DNA of 8,858 nucleotides from Holosporales bacterium (GTDB lineage Bacteria > Pseudomonadota > Alphaproteobacteria > BNTO01), in contig JAITOG010000056.1 in NCBI GenBank assembly GCA_031290075.1, positions 1 to 8,858 on the forward strand. The letters run 5' to 3'. Both the position numbers and the translations under genes were made by a program. A model generated the notes under the pieces. It worked only from the letters and a program-made list of their open reading frames with translations. It had not been told where the DNA came from and searched no databases. This document shows, piece after piece, positions 7,163 to 8,858 of this stretch; positions within the stretch are counted from its first letter, which is position 1; every line of letters starts with the position of its first letter.

Positions 7163-7167
7163 AAAGG
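7163..7167 (+). promoter_or_regulatory. Shine-Dalgarno of the coiled-coil gene
   Basis: AAAGG lies eight bases before the ATG at 7176, a good spacing. Together with the upstream promoter it fixes the start of the long open frame, which is otherwise uncertain because the frame has no stop in the window. Confidence 0.65.
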
Positions 7168-7175
7168 TTTTAAAA

Positions 7176-8858
7176 ATGTTAACATCGAATGTGTGCAAAA
7201 GAGTAGTATTTATTGCAAGTTTTGTTTTTTTAGGTAATTTTTGTAATTGCGCACAAAGAGAAGGGGCTTTAGGAAAAGGTATTATAGGAATTGTGTCAGC
7301 AGTGGGTGGTGGAGTTATTGGCGCTATCTTTGGGGGGGGGAGAGAAAAAGGCTTACAGTCTCAATTACAGGCTACGATAAGTGGAAAGGAAACAATTATA
7401 CAGAGATTACAATCTCAGCTACCTCAATTACAGGCTACGATAAGTGGAAAGGATACAATTATACAGAGATTACAATCTCAGCAATCTCGACTGCAAGCTA
7501 ATAATAGCTGGTTTGAAAATCATCGATTGGGTTTGGAAATAGGAGGAACAGTATTAGGGGTGGTAGCATTAATTGCAGAAGGTATTTTTTGCTGGAGGAA
7601 GTCAATTGCTGATAAAGATACAAGGGATGCCTCAATTCGTAATGGCACAGATTCCGTAGCAAATGTTGCAAGGGGTGACGCAGAGCAGCGAGCCAGAGAT
7701 GCTGAAGCTGCCAGAGATACCGCAGAGCGTGACCTAGCTACCGCAAACACAGCCAAAGGTGAAGCAGAAGAACGAGCCACAACGGCTGAAGCTGCCAGAG
7801 CTGCCGCAGAGCGTGACCTAGCTACCGCAAACACAGCCAAAGGTGAAGCAGAAGAACGAGCCACAACGGCTGAAGCTACCAAAGTTGCCGCAGTGCAGCA
7901 AGCCACAACGGCTGAAGCTGCCAGAGCTGACGCAGAAGAACGAGCCACAAGGGCTGAAGCTGCCAAAGTTGCCGCAGTGCAGCAAGTCGCAGAGGCTGAA
8001 GCTGCCAGAGCTGACGCAAAAGGAAAAATAGAGGGGCTAGAGAAAGAAGCTACAAGTCTTAAAGCTGACGCAGCGCAGCGAGTCGCAGAGCTTGAAACTG
8101 CCAGAAAGGAACTAGAGCAAGCCAAAGCTGACGCAGTGCAACAAGCTGAAAAGGCTGAAGCTGCCAGAAAGGAACTAGAGCAGCAAGTCGCAGAGCTTGG
8201 AGCTGCCAAAAGGGAACTAGAACAAACCAAAGCTGACGCAGAAGGACGAGTCACAAAGGCTGAAGCTGACAAAGCTGCCGCAGAAAAACAAGTCGCAGCT
8301 GCTAAAGTTGCCGCAGAGCAGCAAACCAGAGAGGCTGAAGCTGCCAAAGTTGCCGCAGTGCAGCAAGCCACAACGGCTGAAGCTGCCAAAGCTGACGCAG
8401 AGCAGCAAGCCACAGAGGCTGAAGCTGCCAAAGTTGCCGCAGAGCGTGAAAAAGGTGAAGCAGAAGGACGAGCCACAACGGCTGAAGATGCTATAGTGAA
8501 ACTAGAGAAAGAAGCTACAAGTCTTAAAGCTGACGCAGCGCGACAAGTCGCAGAGCTTGAAACTGCCAGAAAGGAACTAGAGCAAGCCAAAGCTGACGCA
8601 GCGCAGCAAGCCACAAGTCTTAAAGCTACAGAAGAACGAGCCACAAGGGCTGAAGCTGCCAGAGCTGACGCAGCGCAGCGAGCAGAAAAGGCTGAAGCTG
8701 CCAGAGCTGACGCAAAAGGAAAAATAGAGGGGCTAGAGAAAGAAGCTACAAGTCTTAAAGCTGACGCAGCGCAGCGAGTCGCAGAGCTTGAAGCTGCTAA
8801 AGTTGCCGCAGGGAAACGATCCGCAGAGCTTGAAACTGCCAGAAAGGAACTAGAGCAA
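7176..8858 (+). CDS. Membrane-targeted long coiled-coil repeat protein, 3' end beyond the window
   Basis: Family not recognised. The frame starting ATG at 7176 is open to the last base (561 codons, no stop). Residues 1-26 look like a signal peptide or signal anchor (CKR, then a hydrophobic core); there is no convincing lipobox. Residues 31-55 form a Gly-rich hydrophobic segment with glycine-zipper spacing. Residues 62-103 hold two near-identical 21-residue (three-heptad) units rich in Gln, Leu and Ile. Residues 118-140 are a second hydrophobic segment followed by WRK. From about 165 onward the protein is a long Ala/Glu/Lys/Arg helix of 14-residue units (such as AEERATTAEAARAD) mixed with 11-, 18- and 21-residue units, predicted coiled coil. 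TolA-like architecture (membrane anchor plus Ala-rich helix) is one analogy, but no TolA C-terminal domain is visible. The start is supported by a strong promoter and ribosome binding site. Base composition is clearly more GC-rich than in its neighbours. An envelope or surface role is inference. Confidence 0.87.
   Translation, partial: MLTSNVCKRVVFIASFVFLGNFCNCAQREGALGKGIIGIVSAVGGGVIGAIFGGGREKGLQSQLQATISGKETIIQRLQSQLPQLQATISGKDTIIQRLQSQQSRLQANNSWFENHRLGLEIGGTVLGVVALIAEGIFCWRKSIADKDTRDASIRNGTDSVANVARGDAEQRARDAEAARDTAERDLATANTAKGEAEERATTAEAARAAAERDLATANTAKGEAEERATTAEATKVAAVQQATTAEAARADAEERATRAEAAKVAAVQQVAEAEAARADAKGKIEGLEKEATSLKADAAQRVAELETARKELEQAKADAVQQAEKAEAARKELEQQVAELGAAKRELEQTKADAEGRVTKAEADKAAAEKQVAAAKVAAEQQTREAEAAKVAAVQQATTAEAAKADAEQQATEAEAAKVAAEREKGEAEGRATTAEDAIVKLEKEATSLKADAARQVAELETARKELEQAKADAAQQATSLKATEERATRAEAARADAAQRAEKAEAARADAKGKIEGLEKEATSLKADAAQRVAELEAAKVAAGKRSAELETARKELEQ
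7332..7340 (+). repeat. G9 homopolymer inside the coiled-coil gene
   Basis: Nine consecutive G residues encode Gly53-Gly55 at the end of the glycine-zipper segment. The present length keeps the long frame open. One extra G would shift reading into a frame that stops at 7499-7501; one fewer would give a stop at 7378-7380. This is the usual form of a slipped-strand phase-variation tract, and G runs of this length are unexpected in low-GC DNA. Confidence 0.6.
7360..7481 (+). repeat. Tandem 63-bp direct repeat (two units) in the coiled-coil gene
   Basis: Bases 7360-7418 recur at 7423-7481 with a single mismatch (7390 A versus 7453 T, changing Glu to Asp). The 63-base offset equals 21 codons, or three heptads, so the duplication preserves both frame and coiled-coil register. 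The near identity suggests a recent duplication or ongoing homogenisation. Confidence 0.9.
7683..8858 (+). repeat. In-frame repeat region encoding 14-residue and related coiled-coil units
   Basis: The basic unit is 42 bp (14 codons), interspersed with 33-, 54- and 63-bp units. Longer copies stand out: 7720-7793 equals 7804-7877 exactly (74 bp, offset 84); 7993-8096 equals 8689-8792 exactly (104 bp, offset 696); 8037-8136 matches 8502-8601 with three differences in 100 (offset 465). All three offsets are multiples of three. The region continues past the window end. A sampled line here is 50% GC against 30% in murE. Confidence 0.92.

Noticed and set aside
7247..7501. Plus-strand 84-residue open frame
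   Set aside because: It overlaps the coiled-coil gene out of frame and starts from a non-ATG codon. It matters only as the frame that would be read if the G9 tract gained one G.
7520..8644. Minus-strand open frame of 374 residues, Ala/Ser rich
   Set aside because: It is the antisense shadow of the coiled-coil repeats. It has no family features and no promoter, while the plus frame has a promoter, ribosome site, signal-like N-terminus and periodic protein pattern.
7360..8858. CRISPR or tandem non-coding array
   Set aside because: The repeats are irregular in length, have no unique spacers, and all preserve one reading frame and a coiled-coil pattern.

Overview
The window looks like chromosomal DNA from an AT-rich alphaproteobacterium, probably host-associated. 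The best taxonomic clue is an alphaproteobacterial-type SspB that ends in the ClpX-docking tail VISLDDFRKK. MurE carries the DNPR signature of meso-diaminopimelate addition, which fits a Gram-negative wall. The low GC of the housekeeping genes (about 30% in a sampled murE line), homopolymer tracts and palindromic intergenic DNA resemble Rickettsiales or Holosporales. That placement is inference; no rRNA is present to confirm it.

Layout. Positions 1-391 hold no convincing gene. They contain several stem-loops, the largest a ~97-bp imperfect palindrome touching the dnaB stop codon. Three genes then lie on the minus strand: dnaB (replicative helicase, 392-1864), an apparently exported calcineurin-like metallophosphoesterase (1953-2927) and typA/bipA (ribosome-associated GTPase, 3039-4865). 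A 245-bp divergent spacer separates typA from the plus-strand genes sspB (ClpXP adaptor, 5111-5557) and murE (5663-7120, TTG start). From 7176 an open frame runs uninterrupted off the window end (561 codons visible). It encodes a membrane-targeted protein: signal-like N-terminus, glycine-zipper hydrophobic segment, a duplicated 21-residue coiled-coil segment, a second hydrophobic segment, and a very long Ala/Glu/Lys/Arg-rich coiled coil.

How the genes relate. dnaB, typA, sspB and murE are ordinary core genes for replication, translation/stress, proteolysis and wall synthesis; nothing shows that they work as one pathway. The last gene is the unusual part. It has its own near-consensus promoter (TTGACA-17-TATTAT) overlapping the end of murE, a good ribosome binding site, a G9 tract just inside the gene where slippage would switch the frame off, and long near-identical in-frame DNA repeats (one of 104 bp is perfect) that could change its length by recombination. 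These are the hallmarks of a variable surface or envelope protein, but its function cannot be named from sequence.
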